Positions 16,301 through 23,772 of a stretch of 49,149 bases of DNA are shown one piece after another. The first letter of the stretch is position 1, and every line of letters begins with the position of its first letter. The notes beneath the pieces are model-generated. The model did not search any database. It saw nothing but the letters and a program-made list of their open reading frames with translations, and was not told the DNA's origin. The stretch is from Geminicoccaceae bacterium. Lineage in GTDB: Bacteria; Pseudomonadota; Alphaproteobacteria; Geminicoccales; Geminicoccaceae. The stretch lies in NCBI GenBank assembly GCA_020446525.1, contig JAGREO010000146.1, forward strand, positions 1 through 49,149, given 5' to 3'. Position numbers and translations under genes: made by a program.

Positions 16301-17230
16301 ATGAGCCTGATCATCCATGTGGGCAATGCCCGGGCGCAGTGGTGGAAGGAGCATCTGCAGACGCTCCTGCCCGAAATTCCGTGCCGCTTGTGGAACGACC
16401 CGGGCGACGACACCGCGGTGCACTACGCCGTCCTGTGGAAACACCCGCCGGGCGGGCTGCTGCGTTTTCCCAATCTCGAGGTGATCGTCTCGATGGGCGC
16501 CGGAATCGACCATGTGCTGGCCGATCCCGAGCTGCCGAGACACCTGCCGATCATCCGCACCACCGGCTTCGATCTGACCCAGCGGATGCGCGAATATGTC
16601 TGCCTGCACGTGCTGCGGCTGCATCGCCGGCTGCCGGAGATCGAGGCGGCGCAGCCCAGGCGCGAATGGCTGCAGCTCGTCAACCCACCGGCCTATGAGC
16701 GCCGGGTCGGGATCATGGGGCTGGGCAATCTCGGCGCCGATTGCGCGCTGGCCTTGAAGGCGATCGGCTTCGATGTCGCCGGCTGGTCCAAGAGCAGGAA
16801 GGAGATCGCCGGTATCACCTGCTTCGCCGGCGACGGCGAGCGCCGGGCCTTTCTCGAGCGCAGCGACATTTTGGTCTGTCTCCTGCCCCTGACCGATGAG
16901 ACCCGCGGCATTCTCGACGCCGACCTCTTCGCCGGCCTGCCCAAGGACGCCTGCATCATCAACGCCGCCCGAGGCGAGCATCTGGTGGAGGCCGATCTCC
17001 TTGCGGCGCTGGACGGTGGCCGGCTGCGAGCTGCGACGCTCGACGTCTTTCACAAGGAGCCGCTGCCCGAGGATCATCCGTTCTGGGATCATCCCAAGGT
17101 GCTGGTGACGCCGCACGTCGCGTCGCTGATCGATCCGGTCGCCGGCGGCAAGGCGATCGCCGCCAATCTCCGCCGGTTCATCGAAGGCGAGCCGGTCGCC
17201 GACATGGTGGAGCCCGGCCGGGGGTATTGA
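16301..17230 (+). CDS. D-2-hydroxyacid dehydrogenase, glyoxylate/hydroxypyruvate reductase A type
   Basis: 309 residues from ATG 16301. NAD(P)H-binding GLGNLGADCALAL is near residues 141-153. Substrate-loop VSMGAGIDHV, INAARGEHLVE with the catalytic Arg, the Glu in DVFHKEPLPEDHPFW and the catalytic His in VTPHVAS complete the family signature. The W-K-H-P-P pattern in the N-domain and the FW-x-H-P-K sequence fit the GhrA branch. It reduces short 2-oxoacids such as glyoxylate or hydroxypyruvate. As the fourth gene of the TRAP operon, it probably acts on the imported acid. Confidence 0.92.
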   Translation: MSLIIHVGNARAQWWKEHLQTLLPEIPCRLWNDPGDDTAVHYAVLWKHPPGGLLRFPNLEVIVSMGAGIDHVLADPELPRHLPIIRTTGFDLTQRMREYVCLHVLRLHRRLPEIEAAQPRREWLQLVNPPAYERRVGIMGLGNLGADCALALKAIGFDVAGWSKSRKEIAGITCFAGDGERRAFLERSDILVCLLPLTDETRGILDADLFAGLPKDACIINAARGEHLVEADLLAALDGGRLRAATLDVFHKEPLPEDHPFWDHPKVLVTPHVASLIDPVAGGKAIAANLRRFIEGEPVADMVEPGRGY

Positions 17231-17303
17231 GGGACCAGCGGGCGGCACTGGACGGGTGCGAACCAACTTGCTCATATGGTCCGCAGATTTTTTCCGGAGC
17301 TGA

Positions 17304-17560
17304 GCCTTCCGGGTTCCAAAGCACGCCGCCAAGACACCGCTTTCCAAGCTCATCGGGGCCGTCTTGCGGGGCGAGGAGGTCTTGATCGCGCAGGATAAGA
17401 CGCCGGTCGTGCGTTCGACGCCTACAAATCGCGAGGGGTTTCGGCTCGGCATGCTCGATGGAATATGCGGCGACGAAATACCGGACTTCATCGAACCGAT
17501 GAGCGACGACGATCTGGCCTCTTGGGAAGGCCGGGGATCACCGTGATCCTGCTCGATGCC
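17304..17560 (+). pseudogene. Decayed vapBC toxin-antitoxin remnant (Phd/VapB-like antitoxin and start of a PIN toxin)
   Basis: An in-frame TGA at 17301 precedes a frame reading KHAAKTPLSKLIGAVLRGEE, then VLIAQDKTPVVR, and ending LASWEGRGSP at 17546. This is a Phd/YefM-type VapB antitoxin with its N-terminus and start codon missing. Overlapping its stop by GTGA at 17543 is VILLDA, the typical first strand of a VapC PIN domain. After that the frame (QTRGTERQRQYDH) has no PIN resemblance. So both genes look degraded: the antitoxin is headless and the toxin is cut after about six residues. The 17231-17653 gap holds nothing else recognisable. Confidence 0.68.
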
Positions 17561-17653
17561 CAAACCCGAGGCACGGAACGACAGCGCCAATACGACCACG
17601 TTGCCGCCGGCACCGCGCCCAAAGGTTCAGGCTCTCTAGCGGCGTTCAACCTA

Positions 17654-19249
17654 TTACGGTCGTACGACGACCGACGGCGCAGACGAGTCCTCCAACACGA
17701 AGGGGGCCGGGGCGGCGGCGCCGCCGATGGGTTGGGAGGGGTCGTTGATGCCGGTGCAGAGGCCCGTGGCCGGGTCGCGGGCGACGCCCGAGGGGCAGGC
17801 GTAGAGCTTGGGGAAGACCAGTAATTGTGCGAGCTCGAGTTCGAAATCGCGTGACAGGGCGCTCACCACCTCGGGACCGAGCCTCGGATCGACGCGGATC
17901 GAGCCGCGGTCGGACGCATCGAGTCGCGGGTGGTTGAAGGCCGCTTCGAGGTCGAGACCGAAATCGATCATCAGGGCGGCGATCTGGGTGGTGGCCGGCA
18001 TGATGTAGTTGGCACCCGAAGCGCCTACGGCGAAGAGAGCCTCGTCCTCGCGGGTGACGATGGTCGGGCACATGTTGGACGCGTTGATCCGCTTGCGGCC
18101 CTGCATGCTGGTGGGGAAGCCGGGGCGCATGTCGAAATAGGAGACGGCGTTGTTCATCAGGATGCCGGTCTCGGGCAGCATCGCACAGCTTCCGAAGCGG
18201 TTGAGCAGGGTGTAGGTCAACGCCACCATATTGCCCTCGGCATCGACGGCGGAGAGATGACTGGTGCAACCACCCTTCTCGGTGGTGCGACCGATGCGCG
18301 CCTTGTGGCTCTTCCAGGCGGCGTTCAGGGCGTCGGCGTAGACCTTCCAGCTTCGGGCGCCGATACCCTCGGACGGGTCGAGGTGGCGTTCAATGTGCGC
18401 CAGGGTCTCGATCAGCCGCGGCCCGCCGCTCGTCGGCCCCGCGGTGTGGAGCGCGGCATCACGGTGCGTGCCGGTCAGCGCCTCGTGCTCGAGCACCGCA
18501 TAGGACGCCAGATCGTCACCGTCGATCCGGCTGCCGCCCGCCTCGAGGTCCCGGATGATCGCCTCGGCCAGCGGGCCGGTATAGAACGTGTCCGGCCCGT
18601 CGGAGGCCAGCGTCTCCAATGTGCGCGCGAGTGCGGCCATCGGCCGGAACTGCTCGGGCTGTGCGGGCGCGCCGTTCGGCAGGAAGATCGAGGCCGCCAT
18701 GGGATCCCGGGCGAGATCGGCCGCGGCCAAGGCGATCTGTAGAGTCGCGAACCAGTCGACCGGCAGGCCACGCCGGGCGAGTGCGATCGCCGGTTCAAGC
18801 ACGCGATCCCAAGGCAGGCGACCGAAGCGGCTCGAGCCTTGTGAGAGCCCCCGAACGGCGCCCGGCACCGTGATCGCGCGGTGGCCGACGATGTTGCGCC
18901 GGTCCAGGACGCCCGGAAAGCCCATGATGCTCGCCGGCACGGCCGGGTCGACGGGATAGTCGGCCGGATCGATCGCGGCCGGCAGCATGCCCTGAAAATC
19001 GAGCACCCAGGACCGCTTTTCCGCCGCCTTCCAGACGACCATGTAGCCGCTGCCACCGAGCCCGCACATCCAGGGTTCAACGGCGGCGAGCGCGAAGGCA
19101 CAGGCCACCGCGGCGTCGACGGCATTGCCGCCGGCGTCCAGCATGGACGCACCGGCCCGCGCCGCGAGGACGTGCTGGGCGGCGACCACGCCGCCTTCGG
19201 AAGCCACCGCCCGCTTGCTCACCCGCCACTGCTCGACGTCGCGATTCAT
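17654..19249 (-). CDS. Gamma-glutamyltransferase family protein
   Basis: 531 residues from ATG 19249, with AGGGAGC upstream. Ntn-hydrolase that self-cleaves into large and small subunits. The catalytic threonine is Thr329 in GGCTSHLSAVDAEGNMVA, the counterpart of the TTHYS motif. Other landmarks are GGNAVDAAVACAFALAAVEPWMCGLGGSGYM, AITVPGAVRGL, and the small-subunit G-A-S-G-A-N-Y-I-M-P loop. No signal peptide precedes the enzyme, so it may be cytoplasmic, unlike the periplasmic E. coli enzyme. Divergent by 56 bases from an RraA-like gene and an ABC importer. The substrate may be glutathione, a gamma-glutamyl amine or a cephalosporin-like amide. Confidence 0.92.
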   Translation of the reverse strand: MNRDVEQWRVSKRAVASEGGVVAAQHVLAARAGASMLDAGGNAVDAAVACAFALAAVEPWMCGLGGSGYMVVWKAAEKRSWVLDFQGMLPAAIDPADYPVDPAVPASIMGFPGVLDRRNIVGHRAITVPGAVRGLSQGSSRFGRLPWDRVLEPAIALARRGLPVDWFATLQIALAAADLARDPMAASIFLPNGAPAQPEQFRPMAALARTLETLASDGPDTFYTGPLAEAIIRDLEAGGSRIDGDDLASYAVLEHEALTGTHRDAALHTAGPTSGGPRLIETLAHIERHLDPSEGIGARSWKVYADALNAAWKSHKARIGRTTEKGGCTSHLSAVDAEGNMVALTYTLLNRFGSCAMLPETGILMNNAVSYFDMRPGFPTSMQGRKRINASNMCPTIVTREDEALFAVGASGANYIMPATTQIAALMIDFGLDLEAAFNHPRLDASDRGSIRVDPRLGPEVVSALSRDFELELAQLLVFPKLYACPSGVARDPATGLCTGINDPSQPIGGAAAPAPFVLEDSSAPSVVVRP

Positions 19250-19305
19250 CGCTTGCTCCCTTCGATCGTTCGCCCACAGTAAAGACACAACCGGGAGACG
19301 ATGCC

Positions 19306-19974
19306 ATGACCTACACGATCCGCGACATGCCGCCCGCCATCGACGCCGCCCTTCTCGCCAAGGCGAAGACGGTCGAGACCGCGACCATCGGCCACAAGCG
19401 GTTCATGGGCTTTCTCGACCCTGCCATCCAGGCGGTCCTGCCCTCGAGGCGGGTCGCCGGCACCGCCGTCACCCTTGCCTTGCCGGGCCAGGATTCGACC
19501 CTGCTGCACCATGTCGTGCAATTCCTGCGGCCCGACGACATTCTGGTGATCGATCGTCTGGGCGACCACAAACACGCCTGTCTCGGCGGTGGCGTGGCCT
19601 GCGCGATCAAGGCGCGCGGTGTCGCCGCGGTGGTCATCGACGGCACCTGCACCGACCTGCCGGAAATCGAGCAGTACGACCTGCCCGTCTGGTGCCGCGG
19701 GCCGTCACCGATCACCACCCGCCTCTACGATGTCGGCGGCGCCTTCAACGTCGACATCGCCTGCGCCGGCGCGGTCGTTCACCCGGGCGACGTGGTGGTG
19801 TGCGACGTGAGCGGTGTACTCGTCATGCCGGTCGACGAAGCCGCAGCCGACATCGACTGGGCACTCTCCAAGCAGAAGGACGAGCCGGCCGGCCACGAGG
19901 CGATCATGAAGGGCGCGCTGCTGGGCGAACGCTCGGGTGCGACGGCCAAGGTCCTAGCGCGCACGGGGCGTTGA
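19306..19974 (+). CDS. RraA family protein (HMG/CHA aldolase-like)
   Basis: 222 residues from ATG 19306 with GGGAG upstream. Alpha/beta-barrel-like trimer family that includes the RNase E regulator RraA and class II 4-hydroxy-4-methyl-2-oxoglutarate aldolases. Visible are VAGTAVTLALP, DDILVIDRLGDHKHACLGGGVACAIKARGVAAVVIDGTCTDL, in which the G-G-x(n)-R-D/T-G-C metal/phosphate loop is partly altered (GTCTD for the usual G-x-x-R-D), and HPGDVVVCDVSGVLVMP. The arginine normally found after DG is Thr/Cys here, so aldolase activity is uncertain. It precedes the sugar-type ABC importer and may process the imported compound. Confidence 0.88.
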   Translation: MTYTIRDMPPAIDAALLAKAKTVETATIGHKRFMGFLDPAIQAVLPSRRVAGTAVTLALPGQDSTLLHHVVQFLRPDDILVIDRLGDHKHACLGGGVACAIKARGVAAVVIDGTCTDLPEIEQYDLPVWCRGPSPITTRLYDVGGAFNVDIACAGAVVHPGDVVVCDVSGVLVMPVDEAAADIDWALSKQKDEPAGHEAIMKGALLGERSGATAKVLARTGR

Positions 19975-20024
19975 GCGACGAAAGCGCGACCATCCGCGAC
20001 GGCAGGATGGTCACGTTTCTTGCA

Positions 20025-20040
20025 TGGCACAACCGTCGCT
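20025..20040 (+). promoter_or_regulatory. Possible sigma54-type -24/-12 element
   Basis: TGGCAC-N5-TCGCT fits the -24/-12 consensus TGGCAC-N5-TTGCW with one mismatch in the -12 block, and the GG and GC pairs are separated by the required ten bases. It sits 51 bases before the binding-protein ATG. No sigma54 activator gene or upstream activator site was identified nearby, so this is tentative. Confidence 0.33.
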
Positions 20041-20053
20041 GGCACACTCGCGC

Positions 20054-20068
20054 ACATCGTGACGATGT
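20054..20068. promoter_or_regulatory. Palindromic operator-like site before the sugar ABC importer
   Basis: ACATCG-TGA-CGATGT is a perfect six-base inverted repeat with a three-base centre. It covers the transcription start expected from the -24/-12 like element and lies 23 bases before the ATG at 20091. The size and form suit a LacI/GntR-type operator. Confidence 0.42.
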
Positions 20069-20090
20069 CGACATCAGGGAGGCTCGCAAC

Positions 20091-21128
20091 ATGACGAAAT
20101 TCAACAGTATGACGCCCGGATCGCGCCGCGCGTTCATCAACAAGGCCACCACCTCGGCCGGCGCCGCCGGTGCCCTCTTCGGCGGCTTCGGTTTCGATCC
20201 GCTCGTCTCGGCCGCCATGGCGCAGGAGACGGGCCGCTCGGAGAAACCGCTCAAGGCCGCCTTCTCGAATGCCGGTCTGCAGGCGACATGGTGCGCTCAG
20301 GGCAAGCAGGCGGCCGAGCATTGGGGGCGGTTGTTCAACGTCGAGGTCACCTGGTTCGACGGCGACTTCTCGACCACCAAGCAGCGCGCCGCGATCGACA
20401 CCATGGCCACCCAGCCGTGGGATTTCGTCGCCATCCAGGCCTTCGGCATCGGCACGCTCACCGATCCGGTCAACCAGATGATCGAAGCCGGCATCCCGGT
20501 CATCGACATGGATACGCTGATCGCTCCGCTCGAGGAGATCGACGTCCACTCCTTCCTCGCCCCGGACAACGAGTTCATGGGCGCGGCCGTCACCCAGGCG
20601 CTGGTCACCGAAATGGGCGGCAAGGGCAAGATCGTCATGACCCAGGGTGCGCTCGGCCATACCGGTGCCCAAGGCCGCGCCCGCGGCTTCCACTCGGTCG
20701 TCGACCAGTATCCCGATATCGAGGTGCTCGACGAGCAGCCGGCCGACTGGGACGTCACCAAGGCGACCCGCATCTGGGACAGCCTTCTGACCAAATACGA
20801 TCAGATCGACGCGGCCTTCTTCCACAATGACGACATGGCGCTCGCCGCCAAGAACGTGATGCAGGCGCGCGGCCGCGATTCGATCCTGGTCGGCGGTGTC
20901 GACGCCATGCCGCCCGCCATCGAGGCGGTCATCGACGGACGCATGTTCGCCACCGTGCGCAATCCCTCCTGCCGCATCCATGGCGGCGCCATCGTCGCCG
21001 GCGTCGCCGCGGTGATGGGCGAGAAGACCAGCGAAGGCATCCCCAAGCACGTGATCACCGACGGTCCGGTGGTCACCAAGGCCAACGCGCCGGGTATGCT
21101 GTGGATGCAGGATCACTTCCTGATCTGA
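20091..21128 (+). CDS. Sugar-type ABC transporter substrate-binding protein (RbsB-like, Tat signal)
   Basis: 345 residues from ATG 20091 with AGGGAGG upstream. The N-terminus carries a twin-arginine motif SRRAFIN (residues 11-17) and a hydrophobic stretch ending in AMAQE, so Tat export to the periplasm is likely; most RbsB proteins use Sec. The body is the Peripla_BP_4 fold: KAAFSNAGLQATWCAQG, TKQRAAIDTMATQPWDFVAIQ, AGIPVIDMD, and the hinge AAFFHNDDMALAAKNVMQARG. It should bind a sugar or polyol-like ligand for the ATPase and permease that follow. The ligand is unknown. Confidence 0.92.
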   Translation: MTKFNSMTPGSRRAFINKATTSAGAAGALFGGFGFDPLVSAAMAQETGRSEKPLKAAFSNAGLQATWCAQGKQAAEHWGRLFNVEVTWFDGDFSTTKQRAAIDTMATQPWDFVAIQAFGIGTLTDPVNQMIEAGIPVIDMDTLIAPLEEIDVHSFLAPDNEFMGAAVTQALVTEMGGKGKIVMTQGALGHTGAQGRARGFHSVVDQYPDIEVLDEQPADWDVTKATRIWDSLLTKYDQIDAAFFHNDDMALAAKNVMQARGRDSILVGGVDAMPPAIEAVIDGRMFATVRNPSCRIHGGAIVAGVAAVMGEKTSEGIPKHVITDGPVVTKANAPGMLWMQDHFLI

Positions 21129-21133
21129 CGCGC

Positions 21134-22663
21134 GTGATCGAACCGTCGGATCCGCCAGCCGCTCCGGCGGCCGGCCGGCCGCTTCTCGAGCTCGAGGGCA
21201 TCGAGAAGCGGTTCGGCGGCGTCCTCGCTCTCGCTGGCGTGGACTTTACCCTGCACGAGGGTGAAATCCACGCGCTCGTCGGCGAGAACGGTGCCGGTAA
21301 ATCGACGCTGATGAAGATCATTGCCGGCGTCCACACCGACTATGGCGGGCGCATGGTGCTGGACGGCCGGCAGGTCCGCTTTCGCTCTGCTCGCGACGCG
21401 CTCGATCGTGGCATCGGCATGGTGCATCAGGAACTGTGCACCGCACCCGATCTCACCGTCGCCGAGAACGTGTTTTTGGGCAACCAGCCGACCGGCCGCT
21501 TCGGGCGGATCGACTGGCGGCGGATGAACCGGGAATCCAGGGAGCAATTGGCGCGGCTGGGCCTCGACCTCGATCCTCGGATGCGGCTCGGGGATCTGCC
21601 GATCGGCCTGCAGCAACTGGTCGAGCTTGCGCGTGTTCTCTTCTCCGGAGCGCGCATCGTCATCCTCGACGAGCCCACCTCGGCTCTTTCGCCGCCCGAG
21701 ATCGAACGTCTCTTCGCGGTCCTCAAGCGGCTGAAGTCGGAGGGCCGCAGCTTCGTCTTCATCTCGCACTTCCTCGACGACGTGCTGGCGATCGCCGACA
21801 GCGTCACCGTGTTCCGCAACGGTGAGCTGGTCGAGACCGCTGCGGCCGCCTCGATCGACAAGACGTGGATCATCGAGCGCATGATCGGCCGCGGCCATCA
21901 CGAACTGGAGGAAACCTACACCGGCTCGATCCGTCTTCCCCGCGCACCGTCGGCTCCGCCCGTCCTGCAGGTCGAGGGGCTGAGCGTGGCGGGTGCATTT
22001 CAGGACGTGAGCTTCTCCCTGGCCGAAGGCGAGATCCTGGGCATCTACGGTTTCATGGGCTGCGGCCAGCTGGAGCTCGCCCGCACCCTCTTCGGCAAGC
22101 TGCGCCCGGATGCCGGCAGCATTAAGGTGGACGGCTCCGCCAGACGTTTTCGCAACACCGCCGATGCGGCCGCCGCCGGGATCGCCTTCGTGCCCGAGAG
22201 CCGTCGCTCGATGCTGTTCGGAGAACAGCCCGTATATCGCAACATGACCATCGCCATCCTGGAGAAGATCGACCGCCTGTGGCTCAGACCGCGCCGGGAG
22301 ATCGAGATTGCCGGACGCCACGTCACCGATCTGGGCGTTCGTCCCGCCGACCCCCTGGCTCGCCTGGGCGCGCTCTCCGGCGGCAATCAGCAGAAGGTGG
22401 CTCTAGGCAAATGGCTCACCGAGCTGCCCAGGGTGCTGGTGATGAGCGAGCCCACCCGCGGCATGGACGTCGGTGCCAAGGAGGACGTGGTGCGCATCGT
22501 CACCGGCCTGCGCGAGAAGGGCGTGGCCATCATCGTCGTTTCCACCGAGCCGGAGACGGTGCTCTCGATGGCCACGCGCGTCCTGGTGATGCGCAAGGGC
22601 CGAATGGTCCACCGATTTGCCGACGAAGCGATCGCCAAGGACGACCTCTTGGCGGCCGCCTGA
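21134..22663 (+). CDS. Sugar ABC transporter ATP-binding protein (RbsA-like, two ATPase domains)
   Basis: 509 residues from GTG 21134, five bases after the binding-protein stop (an in-frame GTG at 21101 would overlap). Domain 1 has Walker A GENGAGKST (about 50-58), signature LPIGLQQLVELARVL and Walker B VILDEPTSAL. Domain 2 has the degenerate P-loop GFMGCGQ, typical of RbsA C-domains, signature LSGGNQQKVALGKWL and VMSEPTRGMDVGAK. It energises carbohydrate import at the inner face of the membrane, with the permease starting 58 bases downstream. Confidence 0.94.
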   Translation: MIEPSDPPAAPAAGRPLLELEGIEKRFGGVLALAGVDFTLHEGEIHALVGENGAGKSTLMKIIAGVHTDYGGRMVLDGRQVRFRSARDALDRGIGMVHQELCTAPDLTVAENVFLGNQPTGRFGRIDWRRMNRESREQLARLGLDLDPRMRLGDLPIGLQQLVELARVLFSGARIVILDEPTSALSPPEIERLFAVLKRLKSEGRSFVFISHFLDDVLAIADSVTVFRNGELVETAAAASIDKTWIIERMIGRGHHELEETYTGSIRLPRAPSAPPVLQVEGLSVAGAFQDVSFSLAEGEILGIYGFMGCGQLELARTLFGKLRPDAGSIKVDGSARRFRNTADAAAAGIAFVPESRRSMLFGEQPVYRNMTIAILEKIDRLWLRPRREIEIAGRHVTDLGVRPADPLARLGALSGGNQQKVALGKWLTELPRVLVMSEPTRGMDVGAKEDVVRIVTGLREKGVAIIVVSTEPETVLSMATRVLVMRKGRMVHRFADEAIAKDDLLAAA

Positions 22664-22721
22664 GCATTCATCCCGGCCCGACACTCATCGAAGCCCGCAT
22701 TCATCGAAGGATTAGAAGAGC

Positions 22722-23720
22722 ATGACGACCGCTTCGAGCGCCGGCGCCAAGAGCTGGATGATCGGCAGCCTGCGCAACGTCGCCCCATTGGTGACGCTGA
22801 TCTTCCTCATCGCCGTCTTCGCCTTCATGAGCCCGTCTTTCGCCACGATGAGCAACTTCGGCAACATTATGCGGCAGATCTCGATCACCGCGATCATCGC
22901 CTCGGGTCTCACCTTCGTCATTCTCTGTGCCGAGATCGACCTCTCCATCGCCGCCATCGCCAACGCCACCGGTATCGCACTGGCCTTCTTCACCCTCCAG
23001 CCGGACTATGTGAACATCGACAACGTGCCGCTCTGGGGTGGGCTGGCGATCGTCATGGCTCTGTTGACCAGCTTTCTCCTGGGCGTGGTCAACGCCATAG
23101 GCGTCACCCGGATCGGCATTCCGTCCTTCATCATGACCCTGGCGATGATGCAGATCGGCGCGGGCATCGGTGCGCTGCTGATCCGCGGACAGATCGCCTA
23201 TGCCGTTCCGGACCTGATCAAGACGCTCGGCTCGGGCCAGATCATGGGCGTCCCCTGGATCGTAGTAATCGCCTGTCTGGTATTGCTGATCAGCCATCTC
23301 GTACTGACCTACACGCGCTTCGGCCGCTACATCTACATGGTCGGCGGCAATCGTGAGGCAGCCGAATATTCCGGCGTCGACGTCAAGCTGGTGATCAGTG
23401 CGGCTCTGGTCATCTCGGCCGTGTGCTGCGGCCTGGCCGGCATGCTCGGCGTCGCCTATTTCGGCAGCGCCCAGCAGAACGAGTTCGACGACTATCTGCT
23501 CGACGGCATCGCCGCCGTCGTCGTCGGCGGCACCAGCCTGTTCGGCGGCCGCGGAGGCATCCCCAACACCATCATCGGCCTGCTCGTTCTGGGCGTGCTC
23601 AACAACGGCCTCGACCACATCGACATCGACAGCTTCCTGAAGGTGTTGATCCGCGGGTTGATCCTGCTGGCGGCATTGATCATCAACGTCTACGCACAAA
23701 GGCTGCGTGCGCCCGACTGA
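22722..23720 (+). CDS. Sugar ABC transporter permease (RbsC-like)
   Basis: 332 residues, eight to ten hydrophobic segments, BPD_transp_2 family. Landmarks are the SPSFATMSNFGNIMRQISITAI opening, GLTFVILCAEIDLSIAAIAN (the conserved E-I-D-L-S segment), GVVNAIGVTRIGIPSFIMTLAM, and GGNREAAEYSGVDV followed by GLLVLGVLNNGL near the end. It pairs with the preceding ATPase and binding protein to make one complete importer. Domain order matches ribose-type systems, but no sugar kinase is present. Confidence 0.94.
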   Translation: MTTASSAGAKSWMIGSLRNVAPLVTLIFLIAVFAFMSPSFATMSNFGNIMRQISITAIIASGLTFVILCAEIDLSIAAIANATGIALAFFTLQPDYVNIDNVPLWGGLAIVMALLTSFLLGVVNAIGVTRIGIPSFIMTLAMMQIGAGIGALLIRGQIAYAVPDLIKTLGSGQIMGVPWIVVIACLVLLISHLVLTYTRFGRYIYMVGGNREAAEYSGVDVKLVISAALVISAVCCGLAGMLGVAYFGSAQQNEFDDYLLDGIAAVVVGGTSLFGGRGGIPNTIIGLLVLGVLNNGLDHIDIDSFLKVLIRGLILLAALIINVYAQRLRAPD

Positions 23721-23772
23721 TCGAGAGCGCGGGCGACGGCAGGGGCCGCGGCCGTCGGGGGGAGAAGATGAA

